Counted from the first letter of the stretch, positions 1-11,149 are shown. The stretch: DNA of 64,000 nt from Euryodendron excelsum (GCA_033060915.1 CM065387.1:34987001-35051000); one strand, 5' to 3'. The notes: generated by a model not told the origin, from the letters alone. Made by a program: numbers and translations.

Positions 1-70
1 TTCTTCTTCATAATTCTTCTCATCACCCTCCGTTTTATTCGCATTTCCACCCGAAAATTAGGTTCTCGTC

Positions 71-77
71 TATAAAA
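71..77 (+). promoter_or_regulatory. TATA box of the TSPO gene
   Basis: The sequence TATAAAAA lies about 115 bp upstream of the TSPO start codon, in a C/T-rich stretch. A start site 25-35 bp downstream would give a leader of roughly 90 nt that contains the poly-C run. Assigned by sequence and position only. Confidence 0.6.
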
Positions 78-107
78 AGCCTCCTCGTCATCCCTTCAAC
101 GCACCAC

Positions 108-109
<2 letters not shown>

Positions 110-149
<40 letters not shown>

Positions 150-164
150 CCCTCTCTCTCTCTC
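110..164 (+). repeat. Poly-C run followed by CT microsatellite in the TSPO leader
   Basis: There are 38 consecutive C residues at 110-147, followed after AAC by a short CT repeat. The tract would lie in the 5' untranslated leader of TSPO. Runs this long are unstable and hard to sequence, so the exact length is uncertain. Confidence 0.9.
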
Positions 165-191
165 TAACCTCCTTGTTTTGAAATTCTTTCA

Positions 192-785
192 ATGGCTTCC
201 GAAAACTTCCAAACTGACTCAACGTCGAACCCAACGTTAACACAACCACTAATCATAAGTCCAACCATATCCAACGAGGGAAAGGGTAATCGAAAATGGG
301 AATGGGAATGGTATTGCCCATGGACCAAGGCCATGGCCCGACTAGGACTCATGGGGCTGGTCTTAGCTTTGGCAGTCCCTGTATCTCTCCACCTCGGAGA
401 AATCTTCTTCCTTCGTTCAGCGTACAGGACCTCAACTGAACCTAATTGGCTGCCTTCTTGGATCTTGGACTTCGCTTTATTGGCCCCGTATTTTAACTTG
501 GGCTTCTGTGCTTGGTTTGCTTGGGCTGAAGAGGAGTTCCATAAGAAGCCCACAGCATTAGCTTTGCACCTGGGCTTTATTGCTACAAGTCTGGCCTGGG
601 ACCCCATTGTGTTTGGCTTGGGAGACAAATGGGTCGGGTTATTGGTTAGCATTGTGAGGATCGGTTGTCTGGTTGGGTGTTATTATCTCTTCAAGGAGGT
701 GAATCAGACTGCCAGAACCCAGTTTTCGGGTTCCCTGCTATTTGGTTATCATTTGTTCAGCTTAAATCTTCAACTTATATATTGA
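192..785 (+). CDS. TSPO: TspO/MBR family membrane protein (plant translocator protein, TSPO)
   Basis: A 197-residue intronless frame. Plant TSPO is a stress- and ABA-induced protein of the secretory pathway that binds tetrapyrroles and is removed by autophagy (family knowledge). Visible features: a hydrophilic N-terminal extension (1-45), as in Arabidopsis TSPO, then five hydrophobic segments at about 51-72, 90-111, 122-142, 147-167 and 178-197. The family signature is clear in WLPSWILDFALLAPYF (86-101), EEFHKKPTALALHLGF (114-129) and AWDPIVFGLG (135-144). Length matches plant homologues (about 190-200 residues) and the C-terminal helix is present, so the gene looks complete. The start follows a TATA box by about 115 bp, and no upstream in-frame ATG is evident. 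No host gene neighbours it: the downstream DNA is repeat-rich. The family call is firm; the function is inferred from homologues. Confidence 0.9.
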   Translation: MASENFQTDSTSNPTLTQPLIISPTISNEGKGNRKWEWEWYCPWTKAMARLGLMGLVLALAVPVSLHLGEIFFLRSAYRTSTEPNWLPSWILDFALLAPYFNLGFCAWFAWAEEEFHKKPTALALHLGFIATSLAWDPIVFGLGDKWVGLLVSIVRIGCLVGCYYLFKEVNQTARTQFSGSLLFGYHLFSLNLQLIY

Positions 786-1269
786 GTGTGACGTCATTTC
801 CTGTAAGTAATCCTCTCTAAAATATTTATGGTCCTGAAATTATTTAAATTGTATGACTTGAATTAAACTATGGAAAAATTCATTTCTTATAGTATTTTCT
901 TACCGATTTCTCTACTAGAATGACAATGGTCAATGATGATTATATGGCAGTGACATTTTCTTAGTTAAAAATAATTTTAGTGGATATTTTCTTTGTAAAA
1001 AATTCAATTTTTACAATATTTTTATACAAAGAACTTCACCATAATGATGTGATAATGGTATTTAAAATTATAAACAAAAATAATAGGTGCTTTAATTTAA
1101 AATGAAAGGACCATAGAAAATCACTTCATTGTGTATCAAAATTCTATATAAAAAAATTATGTTTGCGCATGATTACCATTTTTTTTTAAATTGTTGAGCA
1201 TAACAGTTCAATCACGTCATTCTATTCATAGATTGAGTACATTTATCTTTGTGTGGCATCATTACCCTT
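786..1269. other. AT-rich DNA downstream of TSPO, no gene seen
   Basis: AT-rich sequence that presumably includes the TSPO 3' UTR, though no clear polyadenylation signal stands out. The stretch around 930-1120 weakly resembles the palindromic MITE family seen at 39780-40050 and 44668-44840 (words such as TATGGCAGTG and ATAATGATGTG). The similarity is too low to call a copy. Confidence 0.4.
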
Positions 1270-1375
1270 AAATTATTGTAGGTGACTTCAACTAAATTTA
1301 GGAATTCAATTTGAACAATCTCTAAATTAATGTAGATGACTTCAACTATTTTTAGGAATTTAAACTGAACAATCT
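1270..1375. repeat. Two-copy tandem repeat, about 54 bp
   Basis: Two adjacent units share GTAG(G/A)TGACTTCAACTA, TTTAGGAATT and GAACAATCT, about 54 bp apart. No coding potential. Confidence 0.7.
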
Positions 1376-1449
1376 TGAATGGTTTGTTATCATTTTATCT
1401 GTTTTAGTCATTGATCATGTGTGAATTGGTTATAATACCTATTTACAAT

Positions 1450-1745
1450 CTTTTGACAGGTTAAAGCACGAGGTTTTCATTATTATAAAGTCTGAGGAAT
1501 GTTGAAAATATGCAGTCTTACCTTGTGCGAATGTATGCAATCTTACAAGCGATCCTTAAGTCGCAATAAAGTTCATATACCTACATCTTATTGTACTAAG
1601 ATGAAGCAGACACATCTGCTAATAATAATAAAATTCTTTGAGTTCATGTTTTAAGGCATGACATATATAAATATTGCTTCTAGTAGCAAAGTCAAGCAAT
1701 AGTGACTCTTGACGGCCTCTTGAATGATTGACATTTATCATGGGT
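1450..1745. repeat. Dispersed repeat, copy 1 (partner at 10395-10735)
   Basis: About 300 bp that aligns by eye with 10395-10735. Shared words in the same order include GCAATCTTAC/ACAATCTTACC, AATAAAGTT, AGACAGACACATCT-like text, ATTGCTTCTAGTAGC(A/C)AAGTCAA and GTGACTCTTGA(C/T)GG. The two copies are in direct orientation on either side of the LINE. I do not recognise the family. Confidence 0.7.
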
Positions 1746-2141
1746 CTGAACCTCAATCAATATATATGTATATATATTTATTTATTTTTAAGTCTAGTAT
1801 GAAGAAAGAAAGAACAATTATATGTCACAGGAATCTGTACAAAACTTTTATTCAAACTTCCAAACAAAACCAAATGGGTCAACGGAAGTTAACATGCACT
1901 CTCAATTTTGAAATCCAATATCCAGTTCTAAAGTGTCATTATCAAGTCAAAACCACTCATCTTATTTGAAAAAAAAATAAAAACAAAACAAAACAAAGCA
2001 AAACAAAACCACTGATCTTATACTCCATGCTACCTCGTGTATTTGGAGCATTGGTATCTTTTTCAACTAAAACCTACGATGTACCTTCAAATTCAATTGC
2101 ACTCTGCCAAGCAAGTGAATTTATGTGAAATTGACACATCT

Positions 2142-2200
<59 letters not shown>

Positions 2201-2997
2201 AACACTTCAAAACTAAAGATCTTCTGAAATGTCATAAAAATTGCAATTAGAGATCTTCTGTCCTTGTGACAATATGATCCTCGAAGAATCTAATTGTTAT
2301 TAAAAGATCTATAATTCTGACAAAAAAGAAATTAAGACAACTTCGGTCCTTGTGGCAAATTAATTTGTGTGTTTTTTTTATAAAAAAGAAAACCGGACAA
2401 ATATTTTGAAAAGCTTGGAACGGCATTTACAAAAGATTAAAAAAAAAATAACAAATATTGGTACTTTTTTTTTTAAATAATGGCATCAATTTATCAAAAT
2501 TTTCTTTTATTTATGATTTAACTATTAGCGTTTTAAATGTTTGCATAACCCATTAAAAAAAATTTTGAAGCCATCGCTGGGCTGTTGAGAAAGAATAATT
2601 TTTGTGAAGAAATTCCTTTATTAAGTAAACCGGGAAAAAAAAATAAGTAAACTGTGTTTGAAAGACTTTCATGTGGGGAGATAATAATAAACAAAGGGCA
2701 AGAAATAAAGATGAGTTATTTTCTTATAAGGAAGCCATTAAGGACTTAACAATAGTCAATATTATATGAACAAGAGTTGAATTGGAGTCTTGATATGATT
2801 ATATGTTACCATTAAAATATATTTGTGACTTTTGGATGGTATAGATGGTTTGAGTTCAGATATTACACCTTTTTTTTTTTTTTACTTCCTGAGTTATGTT
2901 AATCAAGTATTGTTACACTTCATTTTCTTGACTCGTGCTAAATTCTTAAAAAAGATTAGAGCGTTTTTTTTATTTTTTTGTGGTATGTCAACTATGT
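1746..2997. other. AT-rich intergenic DNA with a GA microsatellite
   Basis: No gene or element boundary seen. It holds a (GA)n microsatellite at about 2146-2196 and scattered A and T runs. Short frames here are low-complexity and show no family similarity. Confidence 0.5.
2146..2196. repeat. (GA)n microsatellite
   Basis: About 25 uninterrupted GA units. Confidence 0.95.
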
Positions 2998-3262
2998 CTA
3001 AGGGTGTTCATGGGTCGGGTCGGGTCAAAAAATCTCCTACCACCCGACCCAACCACATCGAGTTGGAGAAATTTAAAAACGCACTCAACCCATAGGATGA
3101 TTGGGTTGGTTCATATTAGGTGAAAAAAATCATATTTTTGTGTAAAAATGTCGTGTTGTGTCAGGTCGAGTTGGAGAAATAAAAGTCCAGCACCCGAACT
3201 GAATATAGTCAAGTTTGTTGAAATCCACCCGTTATCCACCCATAGGGTGATCCAGTTGGGTC
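2998..3262. repeat. GGGTCGGGT-rich repeat, possible Mutator-type terminus
   Basis: Begins AGGGTGTTCATGGGTCGGGT and contains further (A/G)GGTCGGGT and ACCCGACCCAA words plus two copies of TCGAGTTGGAGAAAT (about 3058 and 3167). GGGTCGGG-rich ends are common in plant Mutator-like MITEs. I could not find a paired terminus or a target duplication, so the class is uncertain. Confidence 0.35.
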
Positions 3263-3277
3263 GGTTTGGTGTCGGTT

Positions 3278-3700
3278 TAGTGGCATTTCATGCACTTGTA
3301 AGTGCCACTAAAATAAGATGGATTGAAGATTTTTGTGACATTTTGAGTGTCATTTTAGACACCATTAGTAACGCTTTCAAACGCCATTAAAGATAAATTA
3401 TTATTTAAAAAAAGACACTACATGATTCTCTTAGTGGCACTACAAATGCCACAAATGAATATTATCCTGATGCTTATAAATGCCACTAGACTCATCTTTT
3501 AGTCGCCCTCAAAGTGTTTTGCTCTTCCTCTTAGTGACATTCAATTGTGTCGCCAATGGAGATGACAAGTGTCATTAGAGCTTCCTCTAGTGGCACCATT
3601 ATGGGCACTAGCGAATGGCACTTATTTACTCTTTTGAGTGTCATTTTGAATTGCCACAATTAATACCCTACACTTTCATAGATAGATACTAGAAGAAATT
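3278..3700. repeat. Array of short AGTGGCA/TGCCACT inverted motifs (CACTA-like subterminal repeats?)
   Basis: Eight or more copies of (A/T)GTGGCA or TGCCAC(T/A) occur in both orientations within 400 bp, some forming stem-loops (for example 3278-3309). Dense inverted motifs of this kind are typical of subterminal regions of plant CACTA transposons. An eroded CACTA-like end may sit near 3686 (ATACTAGAAGAAATT). No transposase and no intact terminus are visible. Confidence 0.4.
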
Positions 3701-3859
3701 ATTTCATTGACCAATCAAAATAACACTATATGTCCTTGTGGGTAGAAAAATTGCCAACACATAGACATTCAATGGCATGTCAAAATGCCTTCATAAAATG
3801 TTTACCCTATTTTAAGCATCAATTTTGGTTTCCATCCTATATTACCATCTAGTCATCTT
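3701..3859. other. Junction region before the LINE, nothing recognised
   Basis: AT-rich, with a small duplication of TATTACCATCT at about 3841 and 3862. The LINE reading begins soon after 3870, so a 5' truncation point probably lies here. Confidence 0.4.
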
Positions 3860-3875
3860 GTATTACCATCTCATC

Positions 3876-4420
3876 ATCAATTTGAACAAACCACTCTACC
3901 CCATTTTTGATCTTGAAGGGAGGGAATACCCAGTGGAGTATGAATCGCTACATTCCTTCTGCTTTGGGTGTGGACGGGTCAACCATCGAAAGGAATCCTG
4001 CCGTTTCAAGAAAAACAGAAAGCCGGCGCCAAAAAATATAACTAAGAAACCCATCTCAAGTGAAGATGCTCGTGGCAACGTGGACATTCAGAGTATAGGT
4101 AACTCTGATGAGTTGGATCCCTATGGAGACTACAACTACGGCCCATGGATGCTGGTGGAGAAAAAACAAAGAAGACCAAGCTCAAATAGGAGAAATACCA
4201 AAACAAAGGGTCCAAACTCTAGGCCCAACCAATTTGCAACCCTTAGTTCAGAAAGAGTGGTGCTACAAGAAAGAGGTCGCAAGGGCGAATGTTATCCATA
4301 GGGCATCTATGTCTTTACAAGATAAGAGCAAGGATCACACACCTTCACATGAACAATCTGGAGGTAGCTGCGATATGCAGGTCAACAGTCTTCCTAAAAC
4401 AGGGATTAATTTCATTTAGG
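3876..4420 (+). pseudogene. LINE ORF1 C-terminal remnant with CCHC zinc knuckle
   Basis: The frame around 3880-4301 encodes VEYESLHSFCFGCGRVNHRK and beyond, with a CX2CX4HX4C knuckle at 3960-4001. This is followed by a YGPWMLVEKKQRR-type motif common after the knuckle in plant L1 ORF1 proteins. A frameshift near 4290 moves the reading into another frame. The upstream DUF4283-type region is missing. ORF1 proteins bind the element RNA. Confidence 0.8.
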
Positions 4421-4935
4421 TGGAGAGCAATGTTGATGGGACCGTTCAAGGTATAAGCAACCAAACTATGGTAGAGCCTCAGATATAGCCATAAACTCTA
4501 AACCCTATCTCAACCCTATATTTCCCTCCTCTGTCATCCCAATTGATCAGACCCATAATTCGCCCTAACCCCAAGCCCTCTTCTGCTTGTAAGGGAAACC
4601 ATTCTCATAACCCATTAAAACCCTTGGTCCTAAACCCTCCCAAACCTCCTAATCCTAATGGAGGAAATGGAAACCATTTACCATTCTATCAGGTACACCA
4701 TCCTGATGTTCTTGCTAAAACCAGAGACCGAAGCTCTTCACCACATAGAAATGGCATGGTGGGTAGAGGAATTGATATTGGTGATCAAACCGCTCTGGAA
4801 GAACCTGATGGACTATCATAAATATGTCTTTCAAATAGCATCTAGAAGATCAAAGGTGGAAAACCACTAAAGAGTATGTATCATCTTCCACATTTCGAAA
4901 TCGGATGCTATCTCCACTTCCTAAATCTTTGGCTT

Positions 4936-5745
4936 ATGAAGATCCTAATTTGGAACTGTCGAGGAGCCAGTAATAAAATATTTAGAATGAATTTAAAGGA
5001 AATTTTGAGAAACCATAAGCCCCAAATTCTCATCTTAAAGGAAACAAAAGTACCTCTTAGTTCGATGGGCTAGTTTTTCAACAACCTAGGCTTCGTGGCT
5101 TCTTCGTTTATAGATCTTATGGGTAGAGTAGGAGGCATCTGGATACTATGGGACACTTCTCAAGTCGAGGTCACAGTTTTGGAGGCGAAACCCCAGGTGA
5201 TTCATGCAACTATTCACCATGAGGATTACCCTGAGTAGCTACTTTTAGCAATCTACGCAAGCCTGGACCCTAGAGCAAAAGATGAGCTTTGGGATGATCT
5301 TTAAGAGAAATCTAGCACCAATCAGCCTCCTTGGCGACTAGTTGGGGATTTCAATGACTTTTCGTTGTCTAATGAGAGAAGGAACTTCACCACCAGCAAC
5401 AAACCTAACAGAAGCACTAAATTCAAAGAAAGGCTGAGCAATTACAACTTGATGGATCTTGGATGCCCAGGACCCAAACTTATTTCGACAAACAATGGAA
5501 AGGGTGTGGCTAACATGATGGAAAGATTGGAGAGAGGAGTTTGCAATGAAGATAAGAGGGCCTTTTTTTGGAAACCTACTGTCAGGAACCTTCCCCGAAC
5601 GTATTCCGATCACTCTCCTTTCATTGTCTACATTGAAGGTATGCCTCCATCTCCCTCTATAAATAGACCCTTTAGATTTGAAGCAGCCTGGCTTACCCAC
5701 CCGGAGCTTAAGGATGATATTTATGATAGTTGGAACAAAGGTTAA
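4936..5745 (+). pseudogene. LINE ORF2 endonuclease domain (broken)
   Basis: Reads ILIWNCRGASN (N-terminal APE motif), KETKVP (catalytic E), GGIWILWD, WRLVGDFNDF, DLGCPGPKLISTNN and TYSDHSPFIV (catalytic SDH). These are in the order expected of an L1 apurinic-like endonuclease, which nicks the target DNA. Nonsense codons occur near 5071, 5236 and 5302. The catalytic motifs remain recognisable but no continuous product is possible. Confidence 0.85.
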
Positions 5746-6359
5746 GTACACTCTCCAAACTTGCTTCATGGTTTGAACTCTCTAACTAATGGCCTCAAAG
5801 GGTAGAATAAAAATGTTTTTAGAAATGTTTTTCGGAATAAAAGATGGACTCTTGCAAGAATTGAAGGAATTCAAAAATCTCAGGCTATCAAATTCTCTCA
5901 TAACTTGCAAATTATTGAAAATAAGCTTATTAAATAGTATAACACTATTTTATACTAGGAGGAAATCTTGTGGTTTCAGAAACCTAGAAATAACTGGATT
6001 ACTCAAGGGGAGAAAAACACCATATTTTTTCACCTCTCAATCCTCTCTAAGAGAAGGAAGAACAAAATAAATGTTTTAAAGAATGACCATGGGGTTTGGA
6101 TTGTTGATGTTGAGGAACTCAAAACTAATGTCTTGAATTATTTCACTAACCTTTTCTCTACCGAAACTGTGCATTTCGATGATAACTCTAGCAACACTTT
6201 TCACAAAAGCTTCACTGATGAGGATAACTCTATCCTTGATAGAGTTGTTACTGACAATGAGTTTTAGGAGAATGAAAAAAATATCAAAGGCTTAAAGCCC
6301 CTAGTAGAGATGGCTTTGAAGGAATCTTCTATCACAAATAATGGGATATTATAGGACTC
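5746..6359 (+). pseudogene. LINE ORF2 linker between endonuclease and RT (broken)
   Basis: Carries WFQKPRNNWITQGEKNTIFF (plant L1 linker of the W..K.R..W...G..NT.FFH type) and IFYHK..WDIIG at the end, which normally leads directly into the RT domain. Stops and a frameshift are present. The reading ends at the foreign insertion. Confidence 0.75.
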
Positions 6360-8357
6360 TCTCTCGCACCCACTCCTAATCAAGCGTCATTAACACCATC
6401 TTAGTGTGATTGTTATCATATAGGTAACCAACCTGTGAACGATACCTCATAACAATCTCAAAGATAAGAATCTTGTAAAGGAATAAACAACATCAGTATA
6501 TAAAACCATCTCATAATAATCGCCATACAAACATAATGAAAACTACTAAACTAAACTCACTATATTTACGTAACCAAAACGTGATAGCTTCAAAAAGATT
6601 TCTCATTAATTACAACATAAATAAAAACTATGACTCAACCAGTAGAGCTTCTCAAACCTCTCCAATTTGACACCAATAGCAGTGGACCTGGCTTCATCTA
6701 TTTACTCCTGCAAAAAAACGTGTGTGGGTGTGAGTAATATATCAACGTGCTCACTAACATAATCAAACTTGTAAAGAACGAATGCTAAATAACACCGAAT
6801 TAATCAATAATAGATGATCCATCTTTCATTGATATAATCACACGCTTGTCATCATCCTCAATGATAAATGAATCATATATTGCATTGCCTCCTGTGATGC
6901 AATCTTGAATGTCATCACATAGCTAACCACTTAGGCTTACTTGTTAATAATCTTGCCATGATTGATAAAGCAAGTTATCAAGAATGTCCATTGTGACCTA
7001 ACCTCAGTTGTGCAATGCAAGTTATGTTCACCATGTATGATATATGTAATGCCACTTTACAAATCCAATACCAAAACCAACATCAATAATAAGACATTCA
7101 ATTCAATAAGAGTAAGAATATCTTAATTGGAATGTCTTTGGTCGCCTCTGAATCTATCACCTACCACCATATCAAACTTATGAAATACATGTAATAATTT
7201 ATAACCAATGCATATTCATGACTTATAATGCAAAAACATAAGGAATGATACATCAATGATACATTAGAAACTCAATAAGGAGTGTTAAACACTTCCCTTT
7301 GTGATGCAAAAAGATAAAATGCAAAACAAAGGTCAAATTGACTCAAAAGACTACGCCAGAGCGCCCTTTGGCATGCCCTGGCACGTCTTGGCCAGCCCAC
7401 TACACGACTAAGCACACTACTGGTGCCCTCCTAGCGCCCCTCTCTAGAGGGGTGCGCCACTAGGCGCCATCCAAGCACGCCAGTGCACCCGCTCTTCCCT
7501 TGGTCTAAAATTGATGTAACTCAAATAGGGTTTTAAGCCACTTCCAAGCATTCCAACTCAGTCCCAAGTGCTCTAAGTTTTACAATGAAGTTGTAAAGTC
7601 TCTAACAAGACTTTAAAATATTAGAACATGAACATCATGCAAGATTCTAAGTCTCCCCTTGAATTCCAACCTCTTTGATTCAAGTCTGCCATTCTGAGAC
7701 ATAAAAGATCTCTCTACATGCAACAATTAATCAAACACGTACAAACAAGCATAATATTGTGATTCCACAACTCAAAGAATGGATGCACAACTTCTCCCTT
7801 TAATTTCATCTTCTTCTCTTCCTTTCTCTCATTTTGTTTCACTTTCTCTTTTGCCAAACACAAAGTATCACACAAGCACCTCTCTACTCTCTGTTCCCTT
7901 GACAGGAAGCAAACTATAGATACAACTTGTATCTAACACACACACACACACATGTCAAGCATACACACAAGCTTGCAAATAAAGCACACAGCTTCCTCAC
8001 ATGGTGAAGCACACACTTCACAAACACACACCTTATACACACACCTTATGCACACACCTTGGTGGCTTTCACACACAAGCACACCTAGCACCTCCTAGCT
8101 TTACCACACACCACCAATCCACACCATTAGCATAATTAAGCATGCTTATGGTAATTAATTATCATTAATATTAAGCTAAGCATAGAGATTAATTAAGCTA
8201 ATTAATCATGCTTGAAATAAATCAATCCTCCCATAAAAGGCTCCCATTAAAACATGCTAATCAAGCTCCTTGACTAAGGTAATCATGCATTGCAACATAT
8301 GCATTTAAGTTAAATATGATGCTAAGCAAGATAAGGTCTCACACCTTTTGTGTGTAA
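6360..8357. mobile_element. Unidentified 2-kb insertion inside the LINE
   Basis: This segment separates two stretches of LINE ORF2 that are contiguous in related elements, so it is an insertion. It is non-coding, with a GC-richer core (about 7350-7500, GCGCC words), CA-rich tracts at 7930-8090 and AT-rich DNA at 8100-8250. It looks like a solo LTR or non-autonomous element, possibly reversed, since the right end reads as TGTGAGACC on the minus strand. I could not find matching termini or a target duplication. Confidence 0.5.
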
Positions 8358-9300
8358 TTTTATTAGAGACTGTTTCACCAAGGGTTGTATTACTCTTGAG
8401 GTCAACAAAACCCTCATAGCTTTCATTTCCCAAATTAGAGAACCCTGAGTCCATAAAACAATTCAGACCCATAAGCATGTGTAATGTGTCCTATAAAATT
8501 CTAACCAAGATTTTGATCTCTAGAAGCAGGCCTCTTCTCAATGATATAATTAGTCCCAACCAAAGTATCTTTGTGCCAAGTAGGTCTACTAAGGATAACA
8601 TCATTATTACTTAAGAAATCATTCATACACTTAGAAATAAAAAAAGGTAAAGTTGGTGGCTTGATTCTTAAAGTTGATCTTGAAAAGGCATATGATAAAG
8701 TGTCCTGGAGTTTTTTGCAAAATACCCTGGCATTTTTTAATCTGAGCCAGAATTTGATTAAGCTGATTATAAACTGTGTTACCACAACCACTGTTTCTAT
8801 TATCTGGAGTGGAGAAGCTTTTGCCTGAAATTTTGCCTGGAAGAGGCCTTAGACAGGGAGACCCCTTATCCCCTTACCTCTTTGTTTTATGCTTGGAAAG
8901 ACTTTCTATCCTTATCAATTCCAAAGTCTCCTATGGGGAATGGAATAAAGACAACTAGAAATAGTCATGTGATATCCCGTCTTTTTTTTTTTTGGGATGA
9001 CCTAGTTTTATTTTCTAAAGCTGACCGACAAAGTTATAGTATCATGATGGAGACCCTCCAATATTTCTGCGCCTTATCTGGGTAAAAAATTAACTTGGCT
9101 AAATCCAGAATATTTATATCCCCTAACTTGCCCAGAGCCACAGTCAATGATAGTTGCCAATGCCAAGTGACCTTAATTGACGACTTGGGCAAGTACTTGG
9201 GAACCCTTCTTCTCCATACTATAGTGAGTAGAAAACACTATGAATTCATCATGAAAAAAACTCCAAAATAGACTCACTGGATGGAAAGCTAGGAACATGT
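8358..9300 (+). pseudogene. LINE ORF2 reverse transcriptase domain (broken)
   Basis: Reads across frames as ILTKILISR, LKVDLEKAYDKVSWSFL (RT motif A, catalytic D), [20 protein letters not shown] and FFWDDLVLFSKAD, which corresponds to the FADD catalytic box with A changed to W. A T run at 8979 and several stops break the frame. The enzyme class is L1 RT used in target-primed reverse transcription. It cannot be functional. Confidence 0.85.
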
Positions 9301-10240
9301 CCATTGCTGGGAGAACCACCTTAATTCATGCTATGACTGCTGCTATGCCTTCTTATGTCATGCAAACCACTACCCTCCCTAGGAACATTTGTGATGAAAT
9401 TAATAAAATTAATAGAAACTTCTTATGGGGGGACGCTAATAACAAGAAAAAAGTGCATTTGATCAACTGGGATCAAGTTTGCATGAGTAAAAAGGAGGGG
9501 GGCCTTGGTCTTAGGAAAGCTAGAGATCACAGAAAGCTTTATAAAGTTAGCCAACTCATTAATGAGGAGGGTAACTGGGACCTTTCTTCTATACAACAGC
9601 TTATTTCCTAGAAAGATATTGATGATATTCTTAATATTAAACTTCCTTCTTTTATTAACTTACTTGATGAGCCTTAGTGGGCAAGCAAATTGAACATTGT
9701 TTTCTCCTATAATGAAGTTCTGAATCTTTTGAGAGGTAACACTAATACCACCTCTGATTGGAAGTGGATTCGGAAGCTCAAACCTCCCCAAAAACTGTAA
9801 GTTTTTTATCTGGATGATCATGCATGGCAAGAGCCTCACTAATCATATGAGAGTCATACGAGGTTTGGCCACTAATGATCTTTGCCCTAGATGTGGTGTA
9901 TATTCTGAATATATAAACCATATGCTGAGAACTTGCAGGGATGCTAAATATGTTTGGATAAATTTGACAGGAAGACAATGGTGGTCCAGATAAAAAGAAA
10001 GGCCTTTAAATGAATGGTTGAAAGGAAACCTCATAGTTTCTAAACTTATCTTTCAAAACATGAATTGGAATATTATTTTTATTGTTTCTCTGTGGATGAT
10101 CTAGAAAGTGAGGAACTTGAAGGTGTTTGAAAATGTTGACATGAATATTCAAGTTTCCTTGGGAAAATTCAAAGATATTCTAATGATATCATTCATGCCT
10201 TCTAGCTCCTAAACACCACTAGAATCAGAAAGCCTAGACC
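9297..10240 (+). pseudogene. LINE ORF2 C-terminal and zf-RVT region (broken)
   Basis: Starts MSIAGRTTLIHAMTAAMPSY and continues NFLWGD, KKEGGLGLRKA, then KPPQK, LCPRCG and INHMLRTC. This matches the plant L1 zf-RVT region that follows the RT. Stops are frequent after 9610. I see no RNase H domain. Confidence 0.8.
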
Positions 10241-10265
10241 TTTGATAATGTGTTGCCACTTTTAT

Positions 10266-10394
10266 AGTGAGATGACATTGTGAGCATTCCAATATAAATA
10301 AAGTAAGAGATTTTAAATCCTTACTTCTTTTTTTATGTTCTTTTATTTCCATTTTTTCTAACAAATAAACTTACGATGTAACTTGGTGCACCTA
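10266..10394. other. LINE 3' flank, nothing recognised
   Basis: AT-rich. It begins just after the motif pair GATAATGTGTTGCCACTTTT and GAGATGACATTGTGAGCA. The same two motifs occur in swapped order near 44265-44336. Confidence 0.4.
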
Positions 10395-10735
10395 CAATCT
10401 TTTACAACTTGGTGCACGAGATTATTATCTTTACGGAGAGTCGAATGTATATAGTCTTATCCTATGTGAATATATACAATCTTACCTTGTACAGAAGAAA
10501 ATTTGTTTCCATATTTGAAACACGTGACACCTAAGTTATAATAAAGTTAACCTACATACAATCTTATTGTATTGAAATAAGACAGACACATCTTTAATAC
10601 TATATAATTCCTGATTTTATATTTTGAGCCATGAGATACATAACTATTGCTTCTAGTAGCCAAGTCAAGGAATACTAGGTTAGAAGTGACTCTTGATGGC
10701 GACCTAAATGATTGATTTATGGTTGGTCTTGACCA
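10395..10735. repeat. Dispersed repeat, copy 2 (partner at 1450-1745)
   Basis: Direct-orientation relative of 1450-1745, with the same series of words (ACAATCTTACCTTGT, AGACAGACACATCT, ATTGCTTCTAGTAGCCAAGT, GTGACTCTTGATGG). Family unknown. Confidence 0.7.
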
Positions 10736-10877
10736 AGAATCCTTTAATTCTTTACACTCATTGGCAGGGGCAATTTCCTTTCTTTTTTCTTTTTTTTTCT
10801 CATTTTATCTCAAAATTTTCAAATATAATTACACATGGTAGTTGACCTGCGTTATGTAGGGAAATATGAACGCGTTA

Positions 10878-11149
10878 CAGCTTGTTTGGAATTTGGAAAA
10901 GGAGAAGGAAGGGAAAAAGATAAAGAAAAAATAAATTTTCTTTTCTATTTGATTTTGCAAAAGAAATGAAAGAAAAGTGGAAGGAAAGAAATTTGAGAAA
11001 GAGAGAAATTTATTCAAAAAATTTCTTCTCTTTTCTCTTCCTCTCTTTAAGGTAAAATCAAATAAGAAAAGAAAAAAGAGAGAGAAAATTTAAAAATTTT
11101 ACCTTCCCTTCTTTGCCCTCGCCAGTCCCCACAAGTTCCAAACAGGCTG
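10878..11149. mobile_element. PIF/Harbinger-type (Tourist-like) MITE with TTA target duplication
   Basis: A 272-bp A/G- and C/T-rich non-coding element. The left end CAGCTTGTTTGGAA pairs with the right end TTCCAAACAGGCTG. TTA occurs directly outside both ends (10875-10877 and 11150-11152), the 3-bp target duplication expected for this superfamily. No transposase. Confidence 0.75.

Larger units (their letters stand above)
3860..10265 (+). mobile_element. Decayed L1-type LINE retrotransposon, 5'-truncated and interrupted
   Basis: A non-LTR element in the order ORF1 C-terminal part (zinc knuckle), AP-endonuclease, linker, reverse transcriptase, zf-RVT-like C-terminal region. All parts are on the + strand with numerous stops and frameshifts. 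The N-terminal part of ORF1 is absent. A foreign segment (about 6360-8357) splits the palm region of ORF2 between IFYHK..WDIIG and CNFIRDCF, which are adjacent in intact plant L1 elements. No clear poly-A tail or target duplication is visible. The element is inactive. Confidence 0.85.

Noticed and set aside
164..652. 162-residue minus-strand frame opposite TSPO
   Set aside because: Shadow of the TSPO frame; TSPO itself has clear family motifs.
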